A DNA stretch of 64,000 bases from an uncultured Tenacibaculum sp. GTDB lineage: Bacteria > Bacteroidota > Bacteroidia > Flavobacteriales > Flavobacteriaceae. Location of the stretch: assembly GCA_947492185.1 (NCBI GenBank), contig CANLMR010000005.1, positions 184,797 to 248,796 on the forward strand, written 5' to 3'. Positions 53,999 through 63,722 of the stretch are shown here, one piece after another. Made by a program: the position numbers and the translations under genes. Position 1 is the stretch's first letter, and every line of letters begins with the position of its first letter. The notes below the pieces were generated by a model. That model had not been told where the DNA came from. It saw only the letters and a list, made by a program, of their open reading frames with translations, and ran no database searches.

Positions 53999-55191
53999 TA
54001 TATAAAATCAAATTTTCTATTAGTCATCAAGAAAATCAGAGAAATCGAGTAAGACACTAATATCAATTTAGCTGCAAAGATCGAAGATTTTATATTAAAA
54101 CCCGAATAAATCAATGGTAATACAATCCCTAAACACCAAAACACTCCTGCAAAAAAAGTAACTTTATATCTCTTATATGAATTAAAGTAATGAATATAAA
54201 ATGTATTAACAGCTCCAACAATAGCTGATATTAAAATAACAGTTAATGTTGTTTTACTATGCTCGTTAGGTTCAAAAGAATATAATTTCAATAAAAAGGA
54301 TAGTAAAAGCAATACTAAAGATACAATTGCAACTGAAATAATTAAATAAAAGAATAAAAATTTATTTGATTTGCCTCTGTCTTTTTCTACATTATTTGAT
54401 TTTGATAAGTAAGGAATTATAATTCCTCCAAAAATTAACGGTAAAAACATTACTATTGAAAACAACTGATAACTAAATGCAAATAATTGTTTATCAATTT
54501 GAATAGATATATTATTTACTATTAACTTAAACCCTAATAATGTAAATCCTGCAAAACCACATATATAAAATGCATTTTTTAAAATTGATTTAACATGGTT
54601 ATTTTCTATTTCTTTTTTAAGTTTTATCGTAACTACTTTCAACTTACTTACGAGTAAGAGAAGATAAATACCCGAAAGAAAATAAACAAGAGAATATCCT
54701 ATTAATAATGCAAAAAAATCAATCTTGTAATAATACGCAGCTGAGCAAAAAAGTATGAATACAAAAAAGTTAGCAACCCATACTTTACTAACTTCAATGT
54801 ATTTATTATTACTATTTAAAATTGCTGAAAGAGTTGATAAAAAACCATAACCGAAGCTAAAGAAAAGTAAAAAAAGAGATGTTAAAGTATCATTTTGGTC
54901 CCAATTAAATAGTGTTACTAAAGCTATGATTAGAAACACAACCGTTTGAGAAATTAAGAATACATTCCATTTCTCAACTTTATTGGAATTAGAAATCATT
55001 AATTGAGGTATAAAACCAGCTGTACCAAAAGAAATAACCAAATTTCCTAAAATTAACATTTCAACAAATCTTGTATAATCAGCATTACCCCAAAAACGAG
55101 ATACAAACAACCCGAATAATATAGGTATTATTCTTGATGATACATTTCCTAATAAATGAAAAAAAACATTGCTTTTTAAGCTCTTTGACAT
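53998..55191 (-). CDS. wzx: Oligosaccharide flippase (Wzx-like, MOP superfamily)
   Basis: A 397-residue protein with about 11-12 membrane helices. The start SNVFFHLLGNVSSRIIPILFGLFVSRFWG is typical of PST/Wzx transporters. It flips undecaprenyl-linked repeat units to the periplasm. It ends in an overlap of 1 nt with wzy and follows wecC by 9 nt. The C-terminus is slightly shorter than usual but shows no frameshift. Confidence 0.87.
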   Translation of the reverse strand: MSKSLKSNVFFHLLGNVSSRIIPILFGLFVSRFWGNADYTRFVEMLILGNLVISFGTAGFIPQLMISNSNKVEKWNVFLISQTVVFLIIALVTLFNWDQNDTLTSLFLLFFSFGYGFLSTLSAILNSNNKYIEVSKVWVANFFVFILFCSAAYYYKIDFFALLIGYSLVYFLSGIYLLLLVSKLKVVTIKLKKEIENNHVKSILKNAFYICGFAGFTLLGFKLIVNNISIQIDKQLFAFSYQLFSIVMFLPLIFGGIIIPYLSKSNNVEKDRGKSNKFLFFYLIISVAIVSLVLLLLSFLLKLYSFEPNEHSKTTLTVILISAIVGAVNTFYIHYFNSYKRYKVTFFAGVFWCLGIVLPLIYSGFNIKSSIFAAKLILVSYSISLIFLMTNRKFDFI

Positions 55192-55200
55192 CTACTTATG

Positions 55201-56412
55201 TTATTTAAAAGTTCCGCAAAAATCTAAAATAACTTTGCTAGTGTCTTTCTCTATAGTTTTAAACTCATCATGCGCCACTAAAAGGGCTACAATATCAGCC
55301 TTATCTATAGCTTCTTTATAATTAGTTAGTTTAAAAACTTTATGCTCTTCGATATTAGGTTCTACAATAAAGTATTCACCATTGCTATCATTTTGCAAAA
55401 CTTTATTTACTATATACTTAGCTGGAGACTCTCTTAAATCATCAATATTCGGTTTAAAAGCTAATCCCATTAAAGCAACTTTAGGTTTTCTACCATGCTC
55501 TAATTCAAACTGTAATTTTGCTGTTTGAATTTTTTCTGCACACCAAAAAGATTTATAGTTATTTACTTCTCTTGCCGTGCCTATAATTTTAGATTCCATT
55601 GGATATTCAGAAACAATGAAATAAGGATCAACAGCAATACAATGTCCTCCTACACCACATCCTGGTTGTAAAATATTTACTCTTGGGTGTTTATTGGCTA
55701 AATTAATTAGTTCCCAAACATTAATATCCGCCTTATCACATATTAAAGATAATTCGTTTGCGAATGCAATTTGAACATCTCTTGAAGAGTTTTCTACTAA
55801 CTTACACATCTCAGCAGTTCGTGCATTTGTTCTGTGCAATTCTCCTTTCACATACTTCCCATAAAATTCTAACGCTTTTTCTGTAGAAGCTTCATCAATT
55901 CCTCCAATCACTCTATCATTATGTACTAACTCATACATTACATTACCTGGAAGAACTCTTTCAGGACAATATGCCATATATAATTTACCTTTTAACTCAG
56001 GTCGTTCTTGGTAAATTAAATCTCTCATTTTTTCGGTAGTTCCGATTGGCGAAGTTGATTCTATAATATATAAATCGCCTTCTTTCAATAATGGAATTAT
56101 ACCACGTGTTGCTGCTTCTACAAAAGAAATATCCGGTTCGTTTTTTCCTTTAAATGGAGTAGGCACTACAATTAAATAATTGTTTGCCTCTACAGCTGAA
56201 GTAGATGCTTTCAAGTAACCATTTTTTACTGCGCTTTCAACAGCTTGATCTAATTCTGGCTCAACAATATGAATTTCACCTCTATTAATAGTTTCAACAA
56301 CATTAGGATTAATATCAACTCCGTGAACATTAACTTTGTTTTGTGCTATTAAAGCAGCCGTAGGTAAACCAATATACCCAAGACCAATCATTACTACTTC
56401 TGGTTTATTCAT
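55201..56412 (-). CDS. wecC: UDP-N-acetyl-D-mannosamine dehydrogenase
   Basis: A 403-residue UDP-sugar dehydrogenase. NAD motif GLGYIGLPTAALIAQ. Catalytic Cys in QPGCGVGGHCIAVDPYF. VMYELVHNDRVIGG and FKPNIDDLRESPAK. The pairing with wecB (3-nt gap) supports oxidation of UDP-ManNAc to UDP-ManNAcA. Cytoplasmic. Confidence 0.93.
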   Translation of the reverse strand: MNKPEVVMIGLGYIGLPTAALIAQNKVNVHGVDINPNVVETINRGEIHIVEPELDQAVESAVKNGYLKASTSAVEANNYLIVVPTPFKGKNEPDISFVEAATRGIIPLLKEGDLYIIESTSPIGTTEKMRDLIYQERPELKGKLYMAYCPERVLPGNVMYELVHNDRVIGGIDEASTEKALEFYGKYVKGELHRTNARTAEMCKLVENSSRDVQIAFANELSLICDKADINVWELINLANKHPRVNILQPGCGVGGHCIAVDPYFIVSEYPMESKIIGTAREVNNYKSFWCAEKIQTAKLQFELEHGRKPKVALMGLAFKPNIDDLRESPAKYIVNKVLQNDSNGEYFIVEPNIEEHKVFKLTNYKEAIDKADIVALLVAHDEFKTIEKDTSKVILDFCGTFK

Positions 56413-56415
56413 TTC

Positions 56416-57543
56416 TTATATTTCTTTTATAAAGTTAACAATCTGCCCACACGCTTTTCCATCCCCATAAGGATTATGAAGTTTACTCATTGATAAGTAA
56501 GCATCATCTTCATTCAACAATTTTTGAGCTTCTTTTACGATTTTATTTTTATTAGTTCCTACCAATAGTACTGTTCCTGCGTCAACAGCCTCAGGCCTTT
56601 CAGTAGTATCTCTCATTACTAATACTGGTTTTCCTAAACTAGGTGCTTCTTCTTGAACCCCACCACTATCAGTAATAATTAAATACGATTGATTCATTAA
56701 CCAAACAAACGCTGGATAAGATAATGGAGATATAAGTTTCACATTATCTATCCCGTCTAATAATTCATAAACAGGCTTCTGAACATTTGGGTTTAAGTGT
56801 ACAGGATAAATGATTTGAATATCTTCATTAGTATTTGCAAGTTCCTTTAAAGCTGAACATATATTAATAAATCCTTGTCCATGATTTTCTCTTCTATGCC
56901 CTGTTACTAAAACTACTTTTTTAGAAGTATCGACGACATTTTTAAGCATTGTAATTTCATCATCAGTGAAGTTTTTAGAAGTAACCTTTTCAGAACTAAA
57001 ATGTAATGCATCAATAACTGTATTTCCAGTAACTAAAATTGTATCTTCTTTTATATTTTCTCTTAATAAATTACTTTTAGAAGTAGATGTTGGAGAAAAA
57101 TGATAATCACAGATACTACCTGCTACACTTCTATTAACCTCTTCTGGAAATGGCGATCTTTTATTAAATGTTCTTAAACCTGCTTCAACATGACAAACTT
57201 TTGCTCCAGAATAGAAAGCAGCAATACTAGATGCCATTGTAGTAGTGGTATCACCATGAACGTAAACAAAATCTGGTTTAAAATCTTCTAAAACAGTCTT
57301 CAAACCAGTAATAATATCTGCTGTTAAAGAATATAAATTCTGATTTGGTTTCATTAAATCCATATCATAATCTGGAATAATTTCAAAAAAGTCTAAAACC
57401 TGGTCCAACATTTCTCTGTGCTGAGCTGTAATGCAAACTTTTGTTTCAAAAGATTCATTATATTTTAAAAATTCTTTTACTAGAGGTGCCATTTTGATTG
57501 CTTCAGGTCTAGTACCAAAAATGATTAAGTTCTTTTTTTTCAT
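56416..57543 (-). CDS. wecB: UDP-N-acetylglucosamine 2-epimerase (non-hydrolysing)
   Basis: A 375-residue GT-B-like epimerase. IFGTRPEAIKMAPLVKE at the start. VHGDTTTTMASSIAAFY, HVEAGLRTFN, SPFPEEVNR, TDSGGVQEEAPSLGKPVLVMRD. It makes UDP-ManNAc for WecC. It shares one base with the ugd gene upstream. Confidence 0.95.
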   Translation of the reverse strand: MKKKNLIIFGTRPEAIKMAPLVKEFLKYNESFETKVCITAQHREMLDQVLDFFEIIPDYDMDLMKPNQNLYSLTADIITGLKTVLEDFKPDFVYVHGDTTTTMASSIAAFYSGAKVCHVEAGLRTFNKRSPFPEEVNRSVAGSICDYHFSPTSTSKSNLLRENIKEDTILVTGNTVIDALHFSSEKVTSKNFTDDEITMLKNVVDTSKKVVLVTGHRRENHGQGFINICSALKELANTNEDIQIIYPVHLNPNVQKPVYELLDGIDNVKLISPLSYPAFVWLMNQSYLIITDSGGVQEEAPSLGKPVLVMRDTTERPEAVDAGTVLLVGTNKNKIVKEAQKLLNEDDAYLSMSKLHNPYGDGKACGQIVNFIKEI

Positions 57544-58865
57544 TAGTTTCCTATTCTGTAATATTTAATTCCTTTTTCTTGTAGATTATAAGCGATATAC
57601 TGATTTCTACCATCAAATATTATTGGTTGTTTTAATTGTTTTTTTATTTCTTCAAAATCAGGCGATCTGAATTCTTTCCACTCAGTTAATAAAATAAGCG
57701 CATCAGCATTACCAAGAACTTCGTATTTAGATTTCTCATAACTTAACCTTGCTTCATTTTTGAAATACAAATTTTTAGATTCTTCAATTGCTTTAGGGTC
57801 GTATGCTTTTATTTTTGCACCTCTTTTAATTAATTCTTTAATGGTATATAAAGACGGGGCTTCTCTCATATCATCTGTTCCAGGTTTAAAAGCTAATCCC
57901 CAGAGAGCAAAAACTTTGCCCGAAAGATTCTCTCCAAAAGTTTTCACTATTTTCTCAACTATAACCAACTTCTGACGATTGTTAACCTCATCAACAGATT
58001 TTATTAATTGTGCGTTGTAATTATTCTCTGCAGCAATTTTTTGCAATGCTTTTAAATCTTTTGGAAAACAAGATCCACCATAACCTACTCCCGGATATAT
58101 AAAACTATATCCTATTCTACTATCTGATCCAATTCCAACTCTAACATTATTCACATCTGCTCCTACTTTTTCACAAATGTTAGCAATTTCATTCATAAAT
58201 GAAATTTTAGTAGCTAACATTGCATTTGCAGCATATTTAGTCATTTCTGCAGACCTAACATCCATTGTAATAAAACGATCATGTGTTCTAAAAAATGGAC
58301 TGTAAAGTTCCTTCATTTTTTTTATTGCAGATTCAGAACTTGACCCAATAACAACTCTATCAGGCTTCATAAAATCATTAATTGCATCTCCTTCTTTTAG
58401 AAACTCAGGATTGGAAACTACATTAAATTGAACTGTAACACCTCTATTATCTAATTCTTCTTGAATTATTACTTTAATCTTGTCTACTGTTCCTACAGGA
58501 ACAGTAGATTTATTAACCACTAAAATTTTATCATTAATACTCTTTCCTATTTCAGAAGCTACTTTTAACACATGCTGTAAATCCGCAGAACCGTCTTCTC
58601 CCATCGGGGTTCCTACTGCAATCATAACAATATCCGCTTGCTTTATTGCATCATTAAAATCTGTAGTAAAAAATAAATTTTGTTCTGAAGTATTTTTCTG
58701 AACCATAGCTTCCAACCTTGGTTCAAAAATTGGTGTAATTCCTTTATTAAGGTTATTTATTTTCTCTTGATTTACATCAATACAAGTCACTTTATTACCC
58801 ATTTCTGCAAAACATGTTCCAGAGACTAAGCCAACATAACCTGTTCCGATAATAGCTATATTCAT
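57543..58865 (-). CDS. ugd: UDP-glucose 6-dehydrogenase
   Basis: A 440-residue enzyme. IIGTGYVGLVSGTCFAEMG at the N-terminus. KSTVPVGTVDKI, NPEFLKEGDAI, and catalytic Cys in YGGSCFPKDLKAL. It yields UDP-glucuronic acid for the polysaccharide. Distinct from the two other dehydrogenases of the cluster by its Ugd-type GGSCF site. Confidence 0.95.
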   Translation of the reverse strand: MNIAIIGTGYVGLVSGTCFAEMGNKVTCIDVNQEKINNLNKGITPIFEPRLEAMVQKNTSEQNLFFTTDFNDAIKQADIVMIAVGTPMGEDGSADLQHVLKVASEIGKSINDKILVVNKSTVPVGTVDKIKVIIQEELDNRGVTVQFNVVSNPEFLKEGDAINDFMKPDRVVIGSSSESAIKKMKELYSPFFRTHDRFITMDVRSAEMTKYAANAMLATKISFMNEIANICEKVGADVNNVRVGIGSDSRIGYSFIYPGVGYGGSCFPKDLKALQKIAAENNYNAQLIKSVDEVNNRQKLVIVEKIVKTFGENLSGKVFALWGLAFKPGTDDMREAPSLYTIKELIKRGAKIKAYDPKAIEESKNLYFKNEARLSYEKSKYEVLGNADALILLTEWKEFRSPDFEEIKKQLKQPIIFDGRNQYIAYNLQEKGIKYYRIGN

Positions 58866-58869
58866 AGAA

Positions 58870-59301
58870 TTACTTATCCTTACCTTTTAAACTTTCCTTC
58901 TCATGAACTACTTTTCGTAATCCACTACTTGAAAACCGATGTTCTCTTGTATTAAAGTATAATTTAATTCCCTTTTTCTCACAATAATCTCTTCCTGTAA
59001 ACTTTTTGTTAGCATACTCCTCTCCAATAACTCTTATATCGATTTTAAATGAATGTAAAATATCTTCTAAATCTTGCTCAGTAGTATAAGGTATAATTTC
59101 ATCTACATATCTACACCCCTTCAACTGAATGTATCTTTCAACTATTGATTGAACGGGTTTGTTTTTTTCAGGTCTATCATAAGAAGGATCTGTTTGAAGT
59201 CCACATATAAGATAGTCACATTGTCGCTTTGCCTCTTCGAGCATTTTTATATGCCCAGCATGAAGTAAATCGAATGCACTGAATGTTATACCTACTTTCA
59301 T
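58870..59301 (-). CDS. Cytidylyltransferase-like nucleotidyltransferase (TagD/RfaE-C type)
   Basis: A 143-residue protein from ATG 59301. N-terminal HxGH in ITFSAFDLLHAGHIKMLEEA. ERYIQLKGCRYVDEIIPY and the C-terminal RFSSSGLRK (ISSS-like) complete the nucleotide-binding site. It activates a phosphorylated alditol or acid as a CDP or ADP derivative. Glycerol-3-phosphate is the commonest substrate, but no partner phosphotransferase is in the cluster. First gene of the second transcription unit. Confidence 0.82.
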   Translation of the reverse strand: MKVGITFSAFDLLHAGHIKMLEEAKRQCDYLICGLQTDPSYDRPEKNKPVQSIVERYIQLKGCRYVDEIIPYTTEQDLEDILHSFKIDIRVIGEEYANKKFTGRDYCEKKGIKLYFNTREHRFSSSGLRKVVHEKESLKGKDK

Positions 59302-59322
59302 GTTCTTTTTTCTTTTAATAAA

Positions 59323-59330
59323 CAAATATA
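59323..59330 (-). promoter_or_regulatory. -7 promoter element of the second polysaccharide unit
   Basis: TATATTTG on the minus strand, 22 nt before ATG 59301, in the only sizeable gap (104 nt) between 63695 and 44630. Confidence 0.55.
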
Positions 59331-59405
59331 TTAAGTTATTCTATAATGGAAAGGTTTTTCGTAGTTTATTAACGATTTTTTCATGCTCCCTTTTAAAAGA
59401 AAAAG

Positions 59406-60449
59406 CTAATTAAAATTCATTATCCTATCTACTATTGTATCAGAAGCATTGCCTTTTCCATACAATTCTTCATTCCATATTTTACCCTCTACAGAGAGTA
59501 ACTCTTTTAGATTAGAAAAATCTTCAAAAAGCAAAACATTATTACCACCTTTTAATGTCTCTACCCACTCTGTTTCAGTTCTTATTGTTACACAACTCTT
59601 CTTTAGCCAATAAGCCTCTTTTTGCATACCCCCACTATCTGTAATCAACCCTTTAGAGCTATTTAAATAAGACAAATTATCTATATATGGTTGAGGCGAT
59701 AGAAAATTAATATTTTGATAATCGTCTAACTTCAAATTAAAATCTTTAATATTATTCTTCGTTCTAGGATGTATTGGCATTATTACAGTTTTATCCAACT
59801 TATTCAAAACATTTAAAACATCACGTAACCTATTCTTTTCATCCGTATTATATGGCCTATGGATTGTAGCATAGTAATACTCTCTATTTCCTGGGATTTC
59901 TTTTAATAAACCTTGGTTTATAACATAAAAAACTAAATCCTTCATTATATCCCCAACCTCAAACACATTCTGCACGATTCGTTCTTTTTCTAAATTCATT
60001 GTAGCAATATTAGAAGGAGTAAATAGACAACTAGAAACATGATCTGTAAGAACTCTATTAATCTCTTCAGGCATACTTTTATTAAAACTCCTGAGTCCTG
60101 CCTCAATATGAAATACTGGTATATGCATTTTTGAAGCTACTAAAGCACCGGCAAGTGTAGAATTCGTATCTCCATAAACAACAACACCTTTAGGTTTTTC
60201 TCGAATAAGAACTTCCTCTATTTGCGTCATCATTTTAGCTGTTTGTATTCCATGATTACCACTTCCGATATTTAACATATAATCAGGTTTTTTCATACCT
60301 AATTGTTCAAAAAAAACAGCGCTCATATTTTCATCATAGTGCTGTCCTGTATGAATTGTTTTCAAATCCAATTTACCCTCACATGCCTTTTCAAAAGGAA
60401 AATGTTTTATAAACTGAGGTCTAGCTCCTATGATTGCAATAATTCCCAT
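59406..60449 (-). CDS. WecB-like UDP-sugar 2-epimerase (WbpI type)
   Basis: A 347-residue second 2-epimerase. IIGARPQFIKHFPFEKA, VYGDTNSTLAGALVA, HIEAGLRSFNKSMPEEINR, TDSGGMQKEAYWLKK and RTETEWVETLKGG. The last motif separates the WbpI branch, which acts on UDP-diacetamido-glucuronic acid, from true WecB. It sits directly behind the WbpB-like gene, 6 nt away. Confidence 0.88.
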   Translation of the reverse strand: MGIIAIIGARPQFIKHFPFEKACEGKLDLKTIHTGQHYDENMSAVFFEQLGMKKPDYMLNIGSGNHGIQTAKMMTQIEEVLIREKPKGVVVYGDTNSTLAGALVASKMHIPVFHIEAGLRSFNKSMPEEINRVLTDHVSSCLFTPSNIATMNLEKERIVQNVFEVGDIMKDLVFYVINQGLLKEIPGNREYYYATIHRPYNTDEKNRLRDVLNVLNKLDKTVIMPIHPRTKNNIKDFNLKLDDYQNINFLSPQPYIDNLSYLNSSKGLITDSGGMQKEAYWLKKSCVTIRTETEWVETLKGGNNVLLFEDFSNLKELLSVEGKIWNEELYGKGNASDTIVDRIMNFN

Positions 60450-60455
60450 GAAACA

Positions 60456-61424
60456 TTATCTATTAAAAGGATGGGATTCTAAGCCTTTAGCAGCAAAAGG
60501 ATGGAATTCCCCTATCAACCCCTTAGGTTTAGCATTTCTAATTTGGTGTACAATTTCAATCGCCTGTCTAGTATCATCTAAACCATATCCTTCCCCAGCT
60601 AAAACTCCCTCATAAACTTTAGTATGTAAATCTGTAAACCCTCCAGAAAATTCCAACTCTTCTCCTTCAATTAGAATAGAACGATATGTTCTTTGTCCTT
60701 TATCCTTTATTTCTTGAGGTAATGCATTATAGTTAATTGACAGAAACCAACGAACTCTTGCTCTTTCAAATTCAAGATATCCAGCTGCTCTATCGTGTGT
60801 ATGCACATGAACTGTATTGTTTTTCACTTTTCCAAAGATCCAAGACAACATATCATAAAAATGAACTCCAATATTGGTTGCAATACCACCAGATTTTGAT
60901 TCATCTCCCTTCCATGATGTATAATACCAATGACCTCTAGAAGTAATATATGTCAAGTCAATGTCAAAAACTTTATCTTTCGGAGCATTTTCAACTTTTT
61001 CTTTAAGTTTTAGAATACTTGGATGCATTCTTAATTGTAAAATATTCCAGATTCTTTTTCCAGATTCTTTTTCCATTTTTTGAAGCGCGTCAATATTCCA
61101 AGGATTCAATACCAATGGTTTTTCACAAATTGCATCAGCACCTCTTCTTAGAGCCATTCTTATATGCGAATCATGTAAATAATTAGGCGTACAAATACTC
61201 ATATAATCTAACACCTGTTCCTTCTCATATTTTAATTTTTCTAAATACCTATCGAAACGTTCTATCTCTACAAAAAAATCGGCATTTGGAAAATAACTAT
61301 CCATTACTCCAACACTATCAAATTTATCTAGTGCAGCTATCAATTCATTACCTGTATCTTTAATAGCCTTTAAATGTCTTGGAGCAACATAACCTGCTAA
61401 ACCTATCAACGCAAACTTTTTCAT
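60456..61424 (-). CDS. UDP-GlcNAcA 3-dehydrogenase-like (WbpB/WlbA, Gfo/Idh/MocA family)
   Basis: A 322-residue oxidoreductase whose N-terminus (FALIGLAGYVAPRHLKAIKD, AALDKFDSVGVMDSYFP, FFVEIERFDR) is diagnostic of the WbpB/WlbA group. SICTPNYLHDSHIRMAL and CEKPLVLNPWN carry the catalytic Lys of EKP. It oxidises C3 of a UDP-N-acetylhexosaminuronic acid, preparing it for transamination. It is flanked at 0-6 nt by the 6-dehydrogenase and the 2-epimerase. Confidence 0.9.
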   Translation of the reverse strand: MKKFALIGLAGYVAPRHLKAIKDTGNELIAALDKFDSVGVMDSYFPNADFFVEIERFDRYLEKLKYEKEQVLDYMSICTPNYLHDSHIRMALRRGADAICEKPLVLNPWNIDALQKMEKESGKRIWNILQLRMHPSILKLKEKVENAPKDKVFDIDLTYITSRGHWYYTSWKGDESKSGGIATNIGVHFYDMLSWIFGKVKNNTVHVHTHDRAAGYLEFERARVRWFLSINYNALPQEIKDKGQRTYRSILIEGEELEFSGGFTDLHTKVYEGVLAGEGYGLDDTRQAIEIVHQIRNAKPKGLIGEFHPFAAKGLESHPFNR

Positions 61425-62705
61425 CTATAATGTTTTATCTTTTTTCTCTTCTTCTAACACATTTTTCACATCATATACAATAGCTTGATCTTTTTTCAAA
61501 GCTAGGAAATCTAACTCTTTAAATTCATTATGCGCTACTGCAAGTATAATTGCATCAAACTTTTGTTTTGGTATTTGTTTTACTGACGTAAGATTATACT
61601 CTGCTTTTACTTCATTTGGCTCAGCCCAAGGATCAAATAAAGAAATACTCATCCCATAATCTTCTAAAGCATTAATAACATCAACAACTTTGGTATTTCT
61701 TACATCAGGACAATTTTCCTTGAATGTTATCCCTAAAACAAGTACTTCTGCTCCTTTTATTCTAATATCATTTTTGATCATCAACTTAACAACATCAGAA
61801 GCAACATAATCTCCCATACTATCATTTAACCTTCTACCTGCCAGTATAATTTCAGGATGATAACCAAATTCTTGAGCTTTTTGTGCTAAATAATATGGAT
61901 CAACCCCAATACAATGTCCTCCAACCAAACCTGGTTTAAATGGAAGGAAATTCCATTTGGTTCCAGCCGCTTCTAAAACATCATATGTGTTTATATCCAT
62001 TAAGTTAAAGATTTTAGCTAACTCATTTACAAAAGCAATATTTATATCTCTTTGAGAATTCTCAATGACTTTCGCAGCTTCTGCGACTTTAATTGTTGGC
62101 GCTAAATGAGTTCCTGCAGTAATTACTGAGCGATATAACTCATCTACTTTTACACCTACTTCAGGAGTTGAACCAGAAGTAACTTTTAGAATTTTTTCAA
62201 CAGTGTGTTCTTTATCTCCTGGATTAATTCTTTCAGGAGAATAACCAGCGTAAAAATCTTTATTAAATTTTAACTTCGAAATTTTTTCTAAAACAGGAAT
62301 ACAGTCTTCTTCAGTTGCACCTGGGTAAACAGTAGACTCATAAATCACAATATCATCTTTCTTTAAAACACTTCCAACGGTTTCACTTGCCTTGATAAGC
62401 GGTGTTAAAATTGGCCTATGATTTTTATCTACAGGAGTAGGAACAGTAATTATATAATAATTACAATCTGATAAAGATTTTACATCTGTTGAACATAACA
62501 ACCCTTTATTTGATTCCTTTTTGACTAAAACGGATTGTAATAATTTATCATCAACTTCTAGAGTAGAATCAACTCCTCTCATCAATTCATCAACTCTTTC
62601 TTGGTTTATATCAAAACCTACAACTGAATATTTAGTAGCAAAAAGTCTAGCTAGTGGCAAACCAACATAACCTAAACCTATTATTCCTATTTTAATTTCG
62701 TTCAT
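61425..62705 (-). CDS. UDP-N-acetyl-hexosamine 6-dehydrogenase (TviB/WbpO/WbpA type)
   Basis: A 426-residue enzyme. [47 protein letters not shown], catalytic Cys in [19 protein letters not shown], and [17 protein letters not shown]. It resembles Vi-antigen TviB/WbpO, giving UDP-GalNAcA or UDP-GlcNAcA. The neighbouring C4-epimerase (6 nt) favours a GalNAcA branch; the WbpB/WbpI genes downstream favour GlcNAcA. Confidence 0.92.
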   Translation of the reverse strand: MNEIKIGIIGLGYVGLPLARLFATKYSVVGFDINQERVDELMRGVDSTLEVDDKLLQSVLVKKESNKGLLCSTDVKSLSDCNYYIITVPTPVDKNHRPILTPLIKASETVGSVLKKDDIVIYESTVYPGATEEDCIPVLEKISKLKFNKDFYAGYSPERINPGDKEHTVEKILKVTSGSTPEVGVKVDELYRSVITAGTHLAPTIKVAEAAKVIENSQRDINIAFVNELAKIFNLMDINTYDVLEAAGTKWNFLPFKPGLVGGHCIGVDPYYLAQKAQEFGYHPEIILAGRRLNDSMGDYVASDVVKLMIKNDIRIKGAEVLVLGITFKENCPDVRNTKVVDVINALEDYGMSISLFDPWAEPNEVKAEYNLTSVKQIPKQKFDAIILAVAHNEFKELDFLALKKDQAIVYDVKNVLEEEKKDKTL

Positions 62706-62711
62706 AATTTT

Positions 62712-63695
62712 CTATAAATTATCCCAATACCAATTAACTGCTTCCTTCAAACCTTCTTCTAAAGAGAATCTAGGATTGTAATTTAATAATTCTTTTGCTT
62801 TATTTATACTAGCTAGTGAATGAGGAATATCTCCTTGCCTATTAGGACCATTTACAACTTCTATTCCACTAATAGAAGCGTCTAATTTAGATAAGTATTT
62901 TTTTATACAAGCCACCAAGTCATTTAATGTATTTCTTTCTCCATAAGCTACATTATAAACTGTATTAACAGCTATCTTATTATCAACAACAAGCGCTAGC
63001 AAATTAGCTTGGATAACATTATCTATATATGTAAAATCTCTAGAATAATTTCCATCTCCATTAATCACAGGAGATTCTCCCTTCATAAATTTACCCACAA
63101 ACTTTGGTATAACAGCGGCATAAGCTCCGTTGGGATCTTGCTTTCTTCCAAAAACATTAAAATATCTTAATCCTATTGTTTCGATACCATAGGTTTTTGA
63201 AAAAACATCGGCATATAACTCATTCACATATTTAGTAATCGCATATGGAGATAAGGGTTTCCCTATTTTATCTTCAATTTTAGGCAGCGCTTCAGAATCT
63301 CCATAAGTAGAAGAACTAGCTGCGTAAACAAATCGTTTAATACCTTCATCTCTAGCAGCTACTAACATATTTATAAATCCAGAAACATTAACATCATTTG
63401 AAGTTATTGGATCTTTTATTGATCTTGGCACTGAACCTAAAGCTGCTTGATGTAAAATATAATCTACATTTTTAACCGCTTTTTTACAATCTTCAATCTC
63501 TCTAATATCTCCTTCAATTAGTTTAAAATTTGAATCTTTAAGAAACTCTTTTATATTCTCTTTCTTACCTGTGGCGAAGTTATCTAAACAAACTACAGTA
63601 TTCCCTCTCTTTAAAAGCTCTTCACACAAATTTGAACCTATAAAACCCGCTCCTCCTGTAACTAAAATTTTTTTATTTGAAAGATCTATATCCAT
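62712..63695 (-). CDS. UDP-N-acetylglucosamine 4-epimerase-like SDR (WbpP/TviC type)
   Basis: A 327-residue extended SDR from ATG 63695 (the frame runs 10 codons further upstream into the promoter). KILVTGGAGFIGSNLCEEL. QAALGSVPRSIKDPI, ASSSTYGDSEALPK with YAITKYVNE (Tyr/Lys), and LRYFNVFGRKQDPNGAYAAVIP are WbpP/TviC signatures. It interconverts UDP-GlcNAc(A) and UDP-GalNAc(A). First gene of the polysaccharide cluster, with a -7 element 27 nt before it. Confidence 0.92.
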   Translation of the reverse strand: MDIDLSNKKILVTGGAGFIGSNLCEELLKRGNTVVCLDNFATGKKENIKEFLKDSNFKLIEGDIREIEDCKKAVKNVDYILHQAALGSVPRSIKDPITSNDVNVSGFINMLVAARDEGIKRFVYAASSSTYGDSEALPKIEDKIGKPLSPYAITKYVNELYADVFSKTYGIETIGLRYFNVFGRKQDPNGAYAAVIPKFVGKFMKGESPVINGDGNYSRDFTYIDNVIQANLLALVVDNKIAVNTVYNVAYGERNTLNDLVACIKKYLSKLDASISGIEVVNGPNRQGDIPHSLASINKAKELLNYNPRFSLEEGLKEAVNWYWDNL

Positions 63696-63722
63696 AAGAT
63701 TATGACTTACTATTCCAATAAG

